64,000 nt of DNA from Rhodoferax sp. WC2427 (GTDB taxonomy: Bacteria; Pseudomonadota; Gammaproteobacteria; Burkholderiales; Burkholderiaceae_C): assembly GCF_040822085.1 (NCBI RefSeq), contig NZ_CP162006.1:2170001-2234000 (forward strand), given 5' to 3'. Shown piece by piece: positions 16,008 to 24,991 of the stretch (positions within the stretch are counted from its first letter, which is position 1; each line of letters begins with the position of its first letter). The notes beneath the pieces were generated by a model. The model saw only the letters and a program-made list of their open reading frames with translations. It was not told the origin of the DNA and did not search any database. Position numbers and translations under genes: made by a program.

Positions 16008-16778
16008 ATGCTGAACGGAAAAACTGCACTCGTCACCGGCTCTACCAGCGGTATTGGTCTGGGTATCGCATTGGAGCTGGCCAAGCAGGGTGCCAACATC
16101 ATCTTGAACGGCTTTGGCGACCACGCCGGCCCCAAGGCCGAGGTCGAGGCGCTGGGGGTCAAAGTGGGCTACAGCGGCGCCGACATGGGCAAGCCCGCCG
16201 AGATCGCCACCATGATCGACTACGCCAATGCCGAATTTGGCGGCGTGGACATTCTGGTCAACAACGCCGGCATCCAGTACGTGGCCCCGATCGAAGAGTT
16301 CCCCATCGAGAAATGGGACTCCATCATCGCCATCAACCTCAGCGCCGCCTTCCACGCCACGCGCCTGGTGATTCCCGGCATGCGCGCCAAGAACTGGGGC
16401 CGCGTGATCAGCATTGCGTCCGCCCACGGCCTGGTAGGCTCGGCGCAAAAAGTGGCCTACGTGGCCGCCAAGCACGGCATTGTGGGCATGACCAAGGTGG
16501 TGGCCCTGGAAACCGCCACCACCGGCATCACCGTCAACGCCATCTGCCCCGGCTGGGTGCTGACCCCGCTGGTGCAAAAGCAGATCGACGACCGCTCGGC
16601 CAAGGAAGGCATCCCCGTGGCCCAGGCCACCAAGGAGCTGCTGCAGGAAAAAGAGCCCTCGCTGCAGTTCACCACGCCCGAGCAACTGGGCGGCCTGGCC
16701 GTGTTCTTCTGCTCGCCCGCGGCCGACAACGTGCGCGGCGTGGCCTGGGCCAATGACGGCGGCTGGACGGCCCAGTAA
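16008..16778 (+). CDS. bdhA: 3-hydroxybutyrate dehydrogenase (SDR family)
   Basis: 256 residues from the ATG at 16008 (AGGA 9 nt upstream), normal for the enzyme. Rossmann motif TGSTSGIG lies at 10-17, NNAG at 85-88, and the catalytic Ser138, Tyr151 and Lys155 fall in SIASAHG and YVAAKHG. It interconverts 3-hydroxybutyrate and acetoacetate with NAD+, as in polyhydroxybutyrate turnover. The acetoacetate decarboxylase gene starts 15 nt after its stop, so the product of one enzyme is the substrate of the next. Confidence 0.9.
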   Translation: MLNGKTALVTGSTSGIGLGIALELAKQGANIILNGFGDHAGPKAEVEALGVKVGYSGADMGKPAEIATMIDYANAEFGGVDILVNNAGIQYVAPIEEFPIEKWDSIIAINLSAAFHATRLVIPGMRAKNWGRVISIASAHGLVGSAQKVAYVAAKHGIVGMTKVVALETATTGITVNAICPGWVLTPLVQKQIDDRSAKEGIPVAQATKELLQEKEPSLQFTTPEQLGGLAVFFCSPAADNVRGVAWANDGGWTAQ

Positions 16779-16793
16779 CGTGGGCTGCGCAGC

Positions 16794-17531
16794 ATGAAAA
16801 TCGAAGAGGTGCGCGCCCGGGCATTCGCCATGCCCTTGACCAACCCGTCATTTCCCCGGCCACCGTACCGGTTCTACAACCGCGAATACATCGTCATCAC
16901 CTACCGCACCGACCCGGCTGCGCTGGCGGCGGTGGTGCCCGAGCCGCTGGTGGTGACCGACAACGTGGTCAAGTACGAGTTCATCCGCATGCCGGACTCC
17001 ACTGGCTTTGGCGACTACACCGAGTCGGGCCAGGTGATTCCGGTCAGTTTCAACGGCGAGCATGGCGGCTATGTGCATTCCATGTACCTGGACGACGACG
17101 CGCCCATCGCCGGGGGACGCGAGCTCTGGGGCTTTCCCAAAAAGCTGGCCAGCCCCAAGATCAGCCACGAGGGGGAAGTGCTGGTGGGCACGCTGGACTG
17201 CCGCGGCCTGCGCTGCGCCGTGGGCACCATGGGCTACAAGCACAAAGAGGCCGACAAGGATGCGGTACTCAAGGCCATGATGGCCCCCAACTACATGCTG
17301 AAGATCATTCCGCACGTGGACGGCGGCCCGCGCATTCTGGAGCTGGTGCGCTACTACCTGGAAGACATCCAGGTCAAAGGCGCCTGGACCGGCCCGGCCG
17401 CGCTGGAGCTGTTCCAGCACGTGACGGTGGACGTGGCCAAGCTACCGGTGCTGGAGGTGGTTTCGGCCATCCATTACGTGGCGGACCTCACCTTGGGCAT
17501 GGGTGAAGTGGTGCACGACTATCTGGCCTGA
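16794..17531 (+). CDS. adc: Acetoacetate decarboxylase
   Basis: 245 residues, as in the clostridial enzyme. The Schiff-base Lys and its neighbour are K116-K117 in [13 protein letters not shown]. The pocket Glu (E77 in YTESG), [10 protein letters not shown] and the C-terminal [13 protein letters not shown] are conserved. It converts acetoacetate to acetone and CO2 in the cytosol. It follows bdhA after 15 nt, and the two form a 3-hydroxybutyrate to acetone route. The operon ends in a repeat copy with a strong hairpin. Confidence 0.92.
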   Translation: MKIEEVRARAFAMPLTNPSFPRPPYRFYNREYIVITYRTDPAALAAVVPEPLVVTDNVVKYEFIRMPDSTGFGDYTESGQVIPVSFNGEHGGYVHSMYLDDDAPIAGGRELWGFPKKLASPKISHEGEVLVGTLDCRGLRCAVGTMGYKHKEADKDAVLKAMMAPNYMLKIIPHVDGGPRILELVRYYLEDIQVKGAWTGPAALELFQHVTVDVAKLPVLEVVSAIHYVADLTLGMGEVVHDYLA

Positions 17532-17540
17532 TGGGGAGTT

Positions 17541-17598
17541 TTGAGGCCATTTTTCAGGCATGAAATCAGCCCCTTGTGCTGATTCCATCAGCGTAGGG
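17541..17598 (+). repeat. Interspersed repeat copy 5
   Basis: GAAATCAGCCCCTTGTGCTG and ATTCCATCAGCGTAGGGTGCT match the family. Its tail merges into the 15-bp hairpin at 17599-17630. Confidence 0.75.
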
Positions 17599-17636
17599 TG
17601 CTCCTGTTTTTGATGTCAAAAACAGGAGCATTTGCT
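17599..17636. terminator. Bidirectional terminator between adc and the aminotransferase gene
   Basis: A perfect 15-bp stem (17599-17613 with 17616-17630, arm TGCTCCTGTTTTTGA, loop TG) is followed by TTTGCTTTTT on the plus strand. It lies between convergent genes and seems derived from the tail of repeat copy 5. Confidence 0.75.
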
Positions 17637-17638
17637 TT

Positions 17639-18790
17639 TTACAGCCGGGCCAGCCGCTCCAGCGCTGCCTGCAGGGTCTCATCCTTCTTGGCGAAGCAAA
17701 AGCGCACCACGCGCTGGTCGAAGCCGTTGCCGTAAAAGGCCGACAGCGGAATGGCGGCCACGCCGATTTCCTGGGTCAACCACTGGCAGAAGTCGGCCTC
17801 GCCCAGGTCGCTCACGTCCGAAATATCCACGCACTGGAAGTAGCTGCCTTCGCTGGGCAGCAGCTTGAACTTGGTGGCGGCCAGACCGGCGCGGAACAGG
17901 TCGCGTTTGCGCTGGTAGAAGGCGGGCAGTTCCAGATAGGGCGCGGGGTTGGCCAGGTAATGGCTCAGCCCATGCTGCACCGGCGTGTTGACGGTGAACA
18001 CGTTGAACTGGTGCACCTTGCGGAACTCGGCCATCAGCGGGGCAGGGGCGACCACGGTGCCCACTTTCCAGCCGGTCACGTGGAAGGTTTTGCCAAAGCT
18101 GCTGACGATGAAGGCGCGCGCGGCCAGACCGGGGTAGCGGGCGGCGCTCTCGTGCTGGGCCCCGTCGAAAACCATGTGCTCGTAGACCTCGTCGCTGATC
18201 AGCAGCACCTCGGTGGGCGCCAGCAGGTCTTGCAGGGCCAGCATGTCCGCGCGCGACCAGATGGTGGCGCTGGGGTTGTGCGGCGAGTTGATCAGGATGG
18301 CGCGGGTCTTGGGCGTGATGGCTGCGGCGATTTTGGCGAAGTCGGGGCGGAACGTGTGGGGTGTGAGCGGCACCCGCACTGGCGTGCCCCCGGCGAGTTC
18401 GATGTTGGGCACGTAGCTGTCGTAGCAGGGCTCCAGCACGATGACTTCGTCACCAGGGCGCACCACGGCCAGGATGGCGGTGATGATGCCCTGGGTGGCC
18501 CCGGCTGTGATGGTAATTTCGGTCGCAGCGCTGTATTTACGGGCGTGGAGTGCTTCAATTTTTGCAGCAACCGCCTCGCGCAGCGCGGGGATGCCGGGCA
18601 TGGGCGGGTACTGGTTCAGGCCCTGCTGCATGGCCTCGGTCACCGCCTGCACCAGCGCCGGGTCGCAGTTGAAATCAGGGAAGCCCTGGCCCAGGTTGAC
18701 CGCGTTGTGCTCGGCGGCCAGGGCCGACATCACGGTGAAGATGGTGGTGCCAACGGCGGGGAGTTTGGTTTGGATATGGGGTGTACGCAT
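17639..18790 (-). CDS. PLP-dependent methionine-type aminotransferase (class I/II)
   Basis: 383 residues, fold type I aminotransferase close to YbdL/KAT-II-like methionine aminotransferases. NLGQGFPDF is near residue 32, the SPHNPSA loop near 170, the cofactor-binding ISDEVYEHMVFD near 205, and the PLP lysine is in SSFGKTFHVTGWKVG (about residue 237). It transfers amino groups between methionine, glutamine or aromatic amino acids and a keto acid; the exact donor cannot be read from sequence. Single gene, facing adc across a shared terminator. Confidence 0.85.
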   Translation of the reverse strand: MRTPHIQTKLPAVGTTIFTVMSALAAEHNAVNLGQGFPDFNCDPALVQAVTEAMQQGLNQYPPMPGIPALREAVAAKIEALHARKYSAATEITITAGATQGIITAILAVVRPGDEVIVLEPCYDSYVPNIELAGGTPVRVPLTPHTFRPDFAKIAAAITPKTRAILINSPHNPSATIWSRADMLALQDLLAPTEVLLISDEVYEHMVFDGAQHESAARYPGLAARAFIVSSFGKTFHVTGWKVGTVVAPAPLMAEFRKVHQFNVFTVNTPVQHGLSHYLANPAPYLELPAFYQRKRDLFRAGLAATKFKLLPSEGSYFQCVDISDVSDLGEADFCQWLTQEIGVAAIPLSAFYGNGFDQRVVRFCFAKKDETLQAALERLARL

Positions 18791-18847
18791 AATTAGTTGA
18801 GGACAGAGCTGGTCTGCTGCGCAGCCTGCGGTCTGTCCCGCAAAGTT

Positions 18848-19789
18848 TCACAATTCGTAATCGTTAACGTGTCCAGACATGGCTTGCGCCACCAAATTGC
18901 GGTCTAGCCGGTCGCTCAGCAGCTCGGCAAATTTATAGACGAAATTGCGCAAATAGGCACTGCGCTTGAAGGCCACCCGGGCGATGTTGATACCGAACAG
19001 GATGCCGGCGGGGCGCGAGATCAGGTCGGAGTTGACATCATCGCGCACCGCCATTTCGGCCACGATGCCGATGCCCAGGCCCAGGCGCACATAGGTCTTG
19101 ATCACGTCCGAGTCGATGGCTTCCAGGGCGATGCGGGGAACGAGCTTGCGGGCGGCAAAGGCCTGGTCGATCTTGGTGCGGCCGGTGAACGACGGGTGGT
19201 AGGTAATTATTGGCTCCTGCGCAATGTCCTCCAGCGTGAGGCGCTCTTTTTTTGCGAGCGGATGGTTGGCCGGGAAGACGATGACGTGCTGCCATTCGTA
19301 GCAGGGCAGGGTGACCAGCTCGGTGTAGTTGGCCAGCGATTCGGTGGCAATGCCGATTTCGGCCACTTCGTCGATCAGCATGCGGGCCACCTGGTCGGGC
19401 GCGCCCTGGTGCAGGCTCACGTTGACCTTGGGGTAGGCCTCGCGCAGCTTGGCCACCGGCACCGGCAGCACGTAGCGCGCCTGGGTGTGGGTGGTGGCGA
19501 TCGACAGGGTGCCGCTGTCTTGCGCGCTGAACTGTTCGCCGATGCGCTTGAGGTTGCCCACCTCGCGCATGATCACTTCAATGCTGCTGAGCACGTGCTG
19601 GCCGGGTTCGGTGATGCGTTTGAGGCGCTTGCCGTGGCGGGCAAAAATTTCCACACCCAGCTCTTCCTCCAGCTCGATGATGGCTTTGGAAACCCCGGGT
19701 TGCGAGGTGTGCAGGGCTTTGGCGGCCTCGGTCAGGTTCAGGCCGCGCCGGGCGGCTTCCTGGACGAAGCGGAATTGGTGTAGGTTCAT
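18848..19789 (-). CDS. CysB-family LysR-type transcriptional regulator
   Basis: 313 residues. The N-terminal winged helix contains LTEAAKALHTSQPGVSKAIIELEEELG, and the CysB/Cbl effector domain has characteristic segments such as THTQARYVLP and THPSFTGRTKID-like YHPSFTGRTKI. CysB proteins activate sulfate assimilation genes with N-acetylserine as inducer. The sirohydrochlorin chelatase gene lies 43 bp upstream on the same strand, fitting a sulfur-assimilation role, since siroheme is the cofactor of sulfite reductase. Confidence 0.88.
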   Translation of the reverse strand: MNLHQFRFVQEAARRGLNLTEAAKALHTSQPGVSKAIIELEEELGVEIFARHGKRLKRITEPGQHVLSSIEVIMREVGNLKRIGEQFSAQDSGTLSIATTHTQARYVLPVPVAKLREAYPKVNVSLHQGAPDQVARMLIDEVAEIGIATESLANYTELVTLPCYEWQHVIVFPANHPLAKKERLTLEDIAQEPIITYHPSFTGRTKIDQAFAARKLVPRIALEAIDSDVIKTYVRLGLGIGIVAEMAVRDDVNSDLISRPAGILFGINIARVAFKRSAYLRNFVYKFAELLSDRLDRNLVAQAMSGHVNDYEL

Positions 19790-19832
19790 ATCGAATTTCA
19801 GCTAATTTTGAAATTCATTATGCCCCAATCAT

Positions 19833-20204
19833 CTATGCGGAAGGCTCCAATGCGATTTTGGCGAGCAGCGCGACCAACTGCGGATTCTCGCCCACCGCAG
19901 CCTGCAAGACGATGTCCACGCCCGGGTGCTGCTGGCGCAGGCCGTCCATCAGCACCGGCAGGTCGTCGCGCACATGGCGGCCCACGCCCAGGAACATGGG
20001 CACCACCGTCAACTGCTGCACGCCTTGGGCCACACACTGGGCAGCGGCGGTGGGCAGGTCGGGCTCGGTCAGTTCCAAAAATGCGCAGGCGACCTGCACC
20101 TCGGGGTCGGTGGCGGCCACCTGGGCGGCCACGGCTTCCATCGGCAAACGCCACAGCGGGTCGCGCGAGCCGTGGGCAAACAAAATCACACCGCGATGTT
20201 TCAT
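19833..20204 (-). CDS. cbiX: Sirohydrochlorin chelatase, short CbiX type
   Basis: 123 residues, the short single-domain form that works as a dimer. ILFAHGSRD carries the metal-binding His11, and a second conserved block is VVPMFLGVGRHVRDDLP (about 67-83). It inserts Fe or Co into sirohydrochlorin for siroheme or cobalamin synthesis. Encoded directly before a cysB-like regulator gene, which favours siroheme for assimilatory sulfite reduction. It follows lptG after 7 bp. Confidence 0.88.
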   Translation of the reverse strand: MKHRGVILFAHGSRDPLWRLPMEAVAAQVAATDPEVQVACAFLELTEPDLPTAAAQCVAQGVQQLTVVPMFLGVGRHVRDDLPVLMDGLRQQHPGVDIVLQAAVGENPQLVALLAKIALEPSA

Positions 20205-20211
20205 GGGGAGG

Positions 20212-21327
20212 TCAGCGCCTTAAAACCAGCCAGCCAAACGCGGCCAGCGAGAGCATGGAATAGATAAAGCCTGGCGCGGCGGCGGTGAGCCAGGGCTGCC
20301 AGTTCTGCAGGTTGCCAATGTAGCCAAATACGTTGTTCAGCAAGAAGAAGCTGATGCCCGCCATCACCCCGCCAAACACGTAGGTGGTGATGCCGCCGCT
20401 GCGAAAGTGCAGGTAGGCAAACGGCAGGGCCAGCACCACCATCACCAGGCAGCTCAAGGGGTAGAACACCTTGCGCCAGAACTCGATTTCGTAACGCTGC
20501 GCCGTCTGGCCGTTGGCGTTGAGGTGGCGGATGTACTGGAACAGGTCCAGCGTGGCCATGCGGTCGGGCTTGAGCAGGGCGGTGGACACCATCTCGGTGC
20601 TGATCTCGGTGGGCCAGCGGTAGGTGGGCAAGCGGGTGCGCTCCACACTGGCGGTGTCGGTGGCCTGCGTGTCCTGCGTGTGGAAGCTGCTGCGCTCCAC
20701 GTTGGTCAGCGTCCAGGCCCCATCGCTGGCAAATTCACCGGATTCGGCGTGCATCAGCGACACCAGCAGGCCGTTCTGGTCAAACTCGAAAATCCGCACG
20801 CCCTGCATGCGGCCCTGGCCCACCAGGGCGCTGACGTTGGCGGCAAACGAGTGGTCGGCCTGCTTTTCTTTCAGCCAGGCCCCGGTCTGTCCGATGGTGA
20901 TGCCGCCCTGGTAGCGGGCCTTGATGAGCTGGGCCGCCCGGTCGGACATGGGGGCCAGGTAGTCGCCGATGGCAAAGGTCAGCACCACAAAGGCCATGCC
21001 CAGTGCCAGCAGGGTGTGCAAGGCCCGCCAGGGGCCCAGGCCGCTGGTGCGCAAAATGGTGTATTCGGAGCTTTGCGCCAGCCGGGCCATTACAAAGATG
21101 GTGCCGATCAGCACGGTGATGGGCAGCAGCTCGTACAGGTGGCTGGGCACCATCAGCGTGACCACCAGCATCGCGTGGGCGAGTTGGTAGCCGTTCTCGC
21201 CGGTCTTGCCCACCCAGCGCAGCTCGTCGACAAAGTCGAAGAAGAAAAACAGCGCCAGAAAGCCCAGGGTTACAAAACCCACGGCGACCAGAATTTCCTT
21301 GTACAGCAGTTGGCGGATGGTCTTCAT
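20212..21327 (-). CDS. lptG: LPS export ABC transporter permease LptG
   Basis: 371 residues of the YjgP/YjgQ family. It has membrane helices near the N-terminus (about 10-35, 60-85, 100-120), a large periplasmic beta-jellyroll domain in the middle and three C-terminal helices (from about 285). With LptF and two LptB subunits it extracts lipopolysaccharide from the inner membrane. The ATG overlaps the stop codon of lptF (ATGA). Order lptF-lptG, divergent from pepA, is the common proteobacterial arrangement. Confidence 0.92.
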   Translation of the reverse strand: MKTIRQLLYKEILVAVGFVTLGFLALFFFFDFVDELRWVGKTGENGYQLAHAMLVVTLMVPSHLYELLPITVLIGTIFVMARLAQSSEYTILRTSGLGPWRALHTLLALGMAFVVLTFAIGDYLAPMSDRAAQLIKARYQGGITIGQTGAWLKEKQADHSFAANVSALVGQGRMQGVRIFEFDQNGLLVSLMHAESGEFASDGAWTLTNVERSSFHTQDTQATDTASVERTRLPTYRWPTEISTEMVSTALLKPDRMATLDLFQYIRHLNANGQTAQRYEIEFWRKVFYPLSCLVMVVLALPFAYLHFRSGGITTYVFGGVMAGISFFLLNNVFGYIGNLQNWQPWLTAAAPGFIYSMLSLAAFGWLVLRR

Positions 21328-22427
21328 GCGGCGGCTCCGGTGCGGCGGCGCGGCAACAGGTTGCGCCAGGTCAGGTGGTTGTGCCGCGCCAGCAGCCAGG
21401 CCACGGCCAGCACCAGCACGCCGCCATGCAGTCCCAGCATGAAGCCGCCAAACGGCACCGCGCCATTGGCGATCCAGTTCTGGCCCAGGTTCAGCAGGTT
21501 GTAGTACGCCACAAAGGCAAACAGCGCGAACAGCACGTTACCGCCCCGGCCCGAGCGCGGGTTGCCGCCGGACAAGGCCAGCGCAATCACCACGAAGTTC
21601 AGGGCGGCAAACGCCAGACTCAGGCGCCAGGCCAGCTCTCCCAGGTTCACCGCATTGGGGTCACGCACCAGGTCCAGGCTGGAACGGGCCCGCGACGGCG
21701 GGGTGTCCAGCGGCCCGATGGCGTTGCCGCCGATGCGGGTGCCGTATTCCTGGAATTCACTGACCTTGAGGTCGGGCTCACCCAGGTTGGACTCCAGCCG
21801 CTGGCCGTTGTTGAGGATCAGAAACTGCTGCCCGTTGATGCGGTCGATCTTGGCGCTGCGCGCCGAGGTGACGGTTTCCTTGCCGTGGTCGATGGAGGAG
21901 ATGAAGATGTTGTTGCCGCTGCGTTTGTCCGGCGAGTCCTTGTCGATAAAGAACACCCGGTTGCCATTGGCCGACTCCTGGAACTGCCCGGGCGCGATGC
22001 GCTCCAGATCGCCGCGCTGCTCATAGCGGTCTTTCATGTCCTGGATCTGCTGGTTGGACCAGGGCCACACCACCAGCGCCAGCGCCGCCACCGCCAACAA
22101 AATTGGCCAGGCAAAGCGAAACAGCGGCCGCAGCAGCCCCACCAGCCCCTGGCCGCTGGCGAACCAGATCACCATTTCACTGTCGCTGTACATGCGCGAG
22201 AGTGTGCTGACCACGGCCACAAACAGGCTCAGCGTGAGGATGGTGGGCAAATACCCGAGTACGCTGTAGCCCAGCACCATCATCACCTCGGAGGGATTGA
22301 CCGAGCCCTTGGCGGCCTGGCCCAGGGTGCGGATCAGCATCATGGTCATGACGATGGTGACCAGGGCCACCAGCGTGGCACCAAAACCGCGGGCCAGCTC
22401 TTTGCGAATAGAAGAATGGAATAACAT
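21324..22427 (-). CDS. lptF: LPS export ABC transporter permease LptF
   Basis: 367 residues from the ATG at 22427 (MLFHSSIRKELARGFGATLV), the usual LptF start; longer open frame upstream belongs to the complement of pepA. N-terminal helices, a periplasmic jellyroll (about 130-260) and a C-terminal helix cluster match the YjgP/YjgQ family. It pairs with LptG, whose start overlaps its stop by 4 bases. The start codons of lptF and pepA are 72 bp apart, leaving a short shared promoter region. Confidence 0.92.
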   Translation of the reverse strand: MLFHSSIRKELARGFGATLVALVTIVMTMMLIRTLGQAAKGSVNPSEVMMVLGYSVLGYLPTILTLSLFVAVVSTLSRMYSDSEMVIWFASGQGLVGLLRPLFRFAWPILLAVAALALVVWPWSNQQIQDMKDRYEQRGDLERIAPGQFQESANGNRVFFIDKDSPDKRSGNNIFISSIDHGKETVTSARSAKIDRINGQQFLILNNGQRLESNLGEPDLKVSEFQEYGTRIGGNAIGPLDTPPSRARSSLDLVRDPNAVNLGELAWRLSLAFAALNFVVIALALSGGNPRSGRGGNVLFALFAFVAYYNLLNLGQNWIANGAVPFGGFMLGLHGGVLVLAVAWLLARHNHLTWRNLLPRRRTGAAA

Positions 22428-22499
22428 CGTTGACGGATTGCAAGCCACCGCGTGGCGGACCATACCGGCCCCCACCCACGCGACAACACGACTAAATTT

Positions 22500-24065
22500 A
22501 TGAACTTTGAACTGAAATCCTTGGACCTGGCCGCCTGCGCCGCCGAGAAATGCGACGCCCTGATTGTGCTGGTGTCCGAGGCTTTTGCTCCGGCCAAGGA
22601 TGCATTGTCTCAGTTGATTGCCCAGGCCCGCGCGTCGGGGGATTTGGAGGCCAAGCCCGGCAAGTTGCTGCAAATGTACCGCCCGGCTGCGGCCGCTGCC
22701 ACGCGGGTGCTGCTGGTGGGTGTGGGCGACGGCGCGGCGCGCCACGTGCGCCAGGCGGTTGCCACCGCTGTGGCCGCCGCCAAAGGCCCCTCGCTGCGCA
22801 AAGTGCTCATCAGCTTTGCCGGTGCCGACGCCCAAAAATCGGTACGCGCCGCGGTGCAAGCTGTGGCCGAAGCGACCTACGTCTACACCACCACCAAGTC
22901 CAAGCCCGAAGGCCGCACCCTGTCCCAGGTCTGGCTGTGCGCACCCGATGCCGCGGCTGCCCAGGCGGAGCTGGCGCTGGGTACGGCCACGGTGGCAGGC
23001 GTCGAACTGGCCAAGGAATGGGGCAACCGCCCCGGCAACCACGCCACCCCCACCTTGCTGGGCACGGCGGCCAAATCGCTGGCGCGCTTTCCCAAGATCC
23101 GCTGCGAAGTGTTGGGCCCGAAGGAAGTGGCCGCGCTGGGCATGGGCTCGTTCATGTCGGTGGCCCAGGGCTCCAAGGAGCCGCTGCGCTTCATCGTGCT
23201 GCACTACAGCGGCGCGGCCAAGACCGTCGCCCCCACGGTGCTGGTGGGCAAGGGCATCACCTTTGATACTGGTGGTGTCTCCATCAAGCCTGCGGCCGAA
23301 ATGGACGAGATGAAGTTCGACATGTGCGGTGCCGCCAGCGTGCTGGGCGTGTTCCGTGCGCTGGGCGACCTCAAGCCCGCCATCAACGTGGTCGGGTTGA
23401 TTCCGGCCTGCGAAAACATGCCCGACGGCGGCGCGGTCAAGCCCGGCGATGTCGTCACCAGCATGAGCGGCCAGACCATCGAAAACCTCAACACCGACGC
23501 CGAAGGCCGCCTGGTGCTGTGCGACGCGCTGACCTACGCCGCCCGCTTCAAGCCCCGCGCCGTGATCGACATCGCCACCCTCACCGGTGCCTGCGTGGTG
23601 GCCCTGGGCGGCGTGCGCAGCGGCATGTTCTCGGCCGACGACAGCCTGGCCGCCGCCCTGCAGGCCGCAGGCGAGTCGGCGCTCGACCCGTGCTGGCGCC
23701 TGCCGCTGGACGACGAATACGGCGAAGGCCTGAAGTCCAACTTTGCCGACATGGCCAACGTGGCCGGGCGTGCGGGTGGGGCCATCACCGCCGCCAAGTT
23801 CCTGCAGAAGTTCACCGGCAAGATGCCCTGGGCGCACCTGGACATCGCGGGCACGGCCTGGAAGAGCGGGGCGGCCAAGGGCGCCACCGGTCGGCCTGTG
23901 GGCTTGCTGTTGGACTATGTATTAAATCAGCCTCCAGCGCTGATTGAATCAGCGCAAGCAGCTCCTAAATCGATAGTGCGGCGCAAAATGGCAACTCAGG
24001 CTATACCGGCCAAAACTGTGGCCAAAACTGCGGCCAAGACCCCGCGCAAAACAGCGGCCAAGTAA
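22500..24065 (+). CDS. pepA: Leucyl aminopeptidase PepA with repeat-derived Lys/Ala-rich tail
   Basis: 521 residues. The M17 catalytic domain carries the metal ligands in GKGITFDTGG, the catalytic Lys region SIKPAAEMDEMKFDM and the NTDAEGRL signature (about 327-334). It removes N-terminal residues from peptides and in some bacteria also binds DNA. The conserved enzyme ends around LLLDYVLNQ; the final 45 or so residues are unusual. They begin with a copy of the interspersed repeat (QPPALIESAQAAPKS) and continue as a basic tail, AKTVAKTAAKTPRKTAAK, that looks like a histone H1 or AlgP-type DNA-binding tail. The holC gene follows after 16 nt. Confidence 0.93.
   Translation: MNFELKSLDLAACAAEKCDALIVLVSEAFAPAKDALSQLIAQARASGDLEAKPGKLLQMYRPAAAAATRVLLVGVGDGAARHVRQAVATAVAAAKGPSLRKVLISFAGADAQKSVRAAVQAVAEATYVYTTTKSKPEGRTLSQVWLCAPDAAAAQAELALGTATVAGVELAKEWGNRPGNHATPTLLGTAAKSLARFPKIRCEVLGPKEVAALGMGSFMSVAQGSKEPLRFIVLHYSGAAKTVAPTVLVGKGITFDTGGVSIKPAAEMDEMKFDMCGAASVLGVFRALGDLKPAINVVGLIPACENMPDGGAVKPGDVVTSMSGQTIENLNTDAEGRLVLCDALTYAARFKPRAVIDIATLTGACVVALGGVRSGMFSADDSLAAALQAAGESALDPCWRLPLDDEYGEGLKSNFADMANVAGRAGGAITAAKFLQKFTGKMPWAHLDIAGTAWKSGAAKGATGRPVGLLLDYVLNQPPALIESAQAAPKSIVRRKMATQAIPAKTVAKTAAKTPRKTAAK
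23922..23975 (+). repeat. Interspersed repeat copy 6, inside pepA
   Basis: CCAGCGCTGATTGAATCAGCG and AAGCAGCTCCTAAATCGATAG match the family. It is in frame with pepA at the junction between the catalytic domain and the basic tail. Confidence 0.8.
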
Positions 24066-24081
24066 GCCCGCCCGCCCGCCC

Positions 24082-24516
24082 ATGACCCACGTAGAGTTCC
24101 ACTTCAACGCGCCCGACAAAATCGCCTACGCCTGCCGTCTGCTGCGCAAGGCCAGCCGCCAGCGGACGCAGGTGGTGGTGGTGGCCGGGCCGGAGCTGCT
24201 GCAGGCCCTGGACGCGGCCCTCTGGAGCTTCAGCGCCACCGACTTCGTAGCCCACACCCTGGCCACGCCGGATGCCGCTGTGCTGGCGGCATCGCCGGTG
24301 TTGCTGCTGGAGTCGGCCTTGGAGGCACCGCACCAGCAGGTCTTGCTGCAGCTGGGCGATACCGTGCCCGCCGGTTTCGAGCGCTTTGAACGCCTGATCG
24401 AGGTGGTGACGCTGGAGGAAGACGACCGCGTGCTGGCCCGCCAGCGCTGGAAGCACTACGCAGGCCGCGGGTACGCGGTGCAGCGCAAGGATTTGGAACT
24501 GAAAGAGCCCGCATGA
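24082..24516 (+). CDS. holC: DNA polymerase III subunit chi
   Basis: 144 residues. The N-terminal THVEFHFNAPDKIAYACRLL and the C-terminal ERLIEVVTLEEDDRVLARQR and RWKHYAGRGY match HolC. It links the clamp loader to single-strand binding protein during replication. It lies directly after pepA, the standard order, and its stop overlaps the start of the next gene (ATGA). Confidence 0.9.
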   Translation: MTHVEFHFNAPDKIAYACRLLRKASRQRTQVVVVAGPELLQALDAALWSFSATDFVAHTLATPDAAVLAASPVLLLESALEAPHQQVLLQLGDTVPAGFERFERLIEVVTLEEDDRVLARQRWKHYAGRGYAVQRKDLELKEPA

Positions 24517-24830
24517 TGGTTGATTCCCCCCGCCAACCCCCGCGTTTTGTGCCCACACTCACCGAAGTGGTGCAGCCCATTTCGGTGCCTGTCGCTCCCG
24601 CGACACCTCCAGGGTTCATCACCACCGAGGCCCTGGAAGACCAGATCATCCACCGCGTGATGCAGCGCATCGACCTGTCGCTGGAGCGCCGTTTGCGCGA
24701 GGCGGTAGCGGCCATGGTGCTGCAGCAAACCCAGTCTTTGGTACCGCGTTTGCGGGAGGAAATCGAGTTCGTGGTGCGCCAATCGGTGTCCGATGCGGTG
24801 GCCGACGAGCTGGCTACGCGCCTGCCCTAA
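24513..24830 (+). CDS. Conserved small protein downstream of holC, unknown function
   Basis: 105 residues, no signal peptide. A Pro-rich N-terminal third (PRQPPRFVPTLTEVVQPISV) is followed by an amphipathic helical region with alternating charged and hydrophobic residues (about 45-105, HRVMQRIDLSLERRLREAV), probably a coiled coil. I know this as an unnamed protein often encoded after holC in Burkholderiales. It overlaps holC by 4 bases and is translationally coupled. A link with HolC or replication is suggested only by position. Confidence 0.65.
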   Translation: MMVDSPRQPPRFVPTLTEVVQPISVPVAPATPPGFITTEALEDQIIHRVMQRIDLSLERRLREAVAAMVLQQTQSLVPRLREEIEFVVRQSVSDAVADELATRLP

Positions 24831-24991
24831 ACGGTAAAAATACCGGTTTTGTATGCCCCAAATGGGCGCAAAAACGGTTGTCCGCGTGTTCCCTATGTTT
24901 CGGGCCTAAAAATTGCGGTATTGTTCGGCCCGTGGATTTACCCATTCACTGTGTCTATCGCTATCCAGCCATTTTGTACATTGGAGTTTTT

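Noticed and set aside
24834..24860. Possible terminator after the holC operon (CGGTA-AAAA-TACCG, then GTTTTG)
   Set aside because: The stem is only 5 bp with a bulge, and the T-run is too short to call with confidence.
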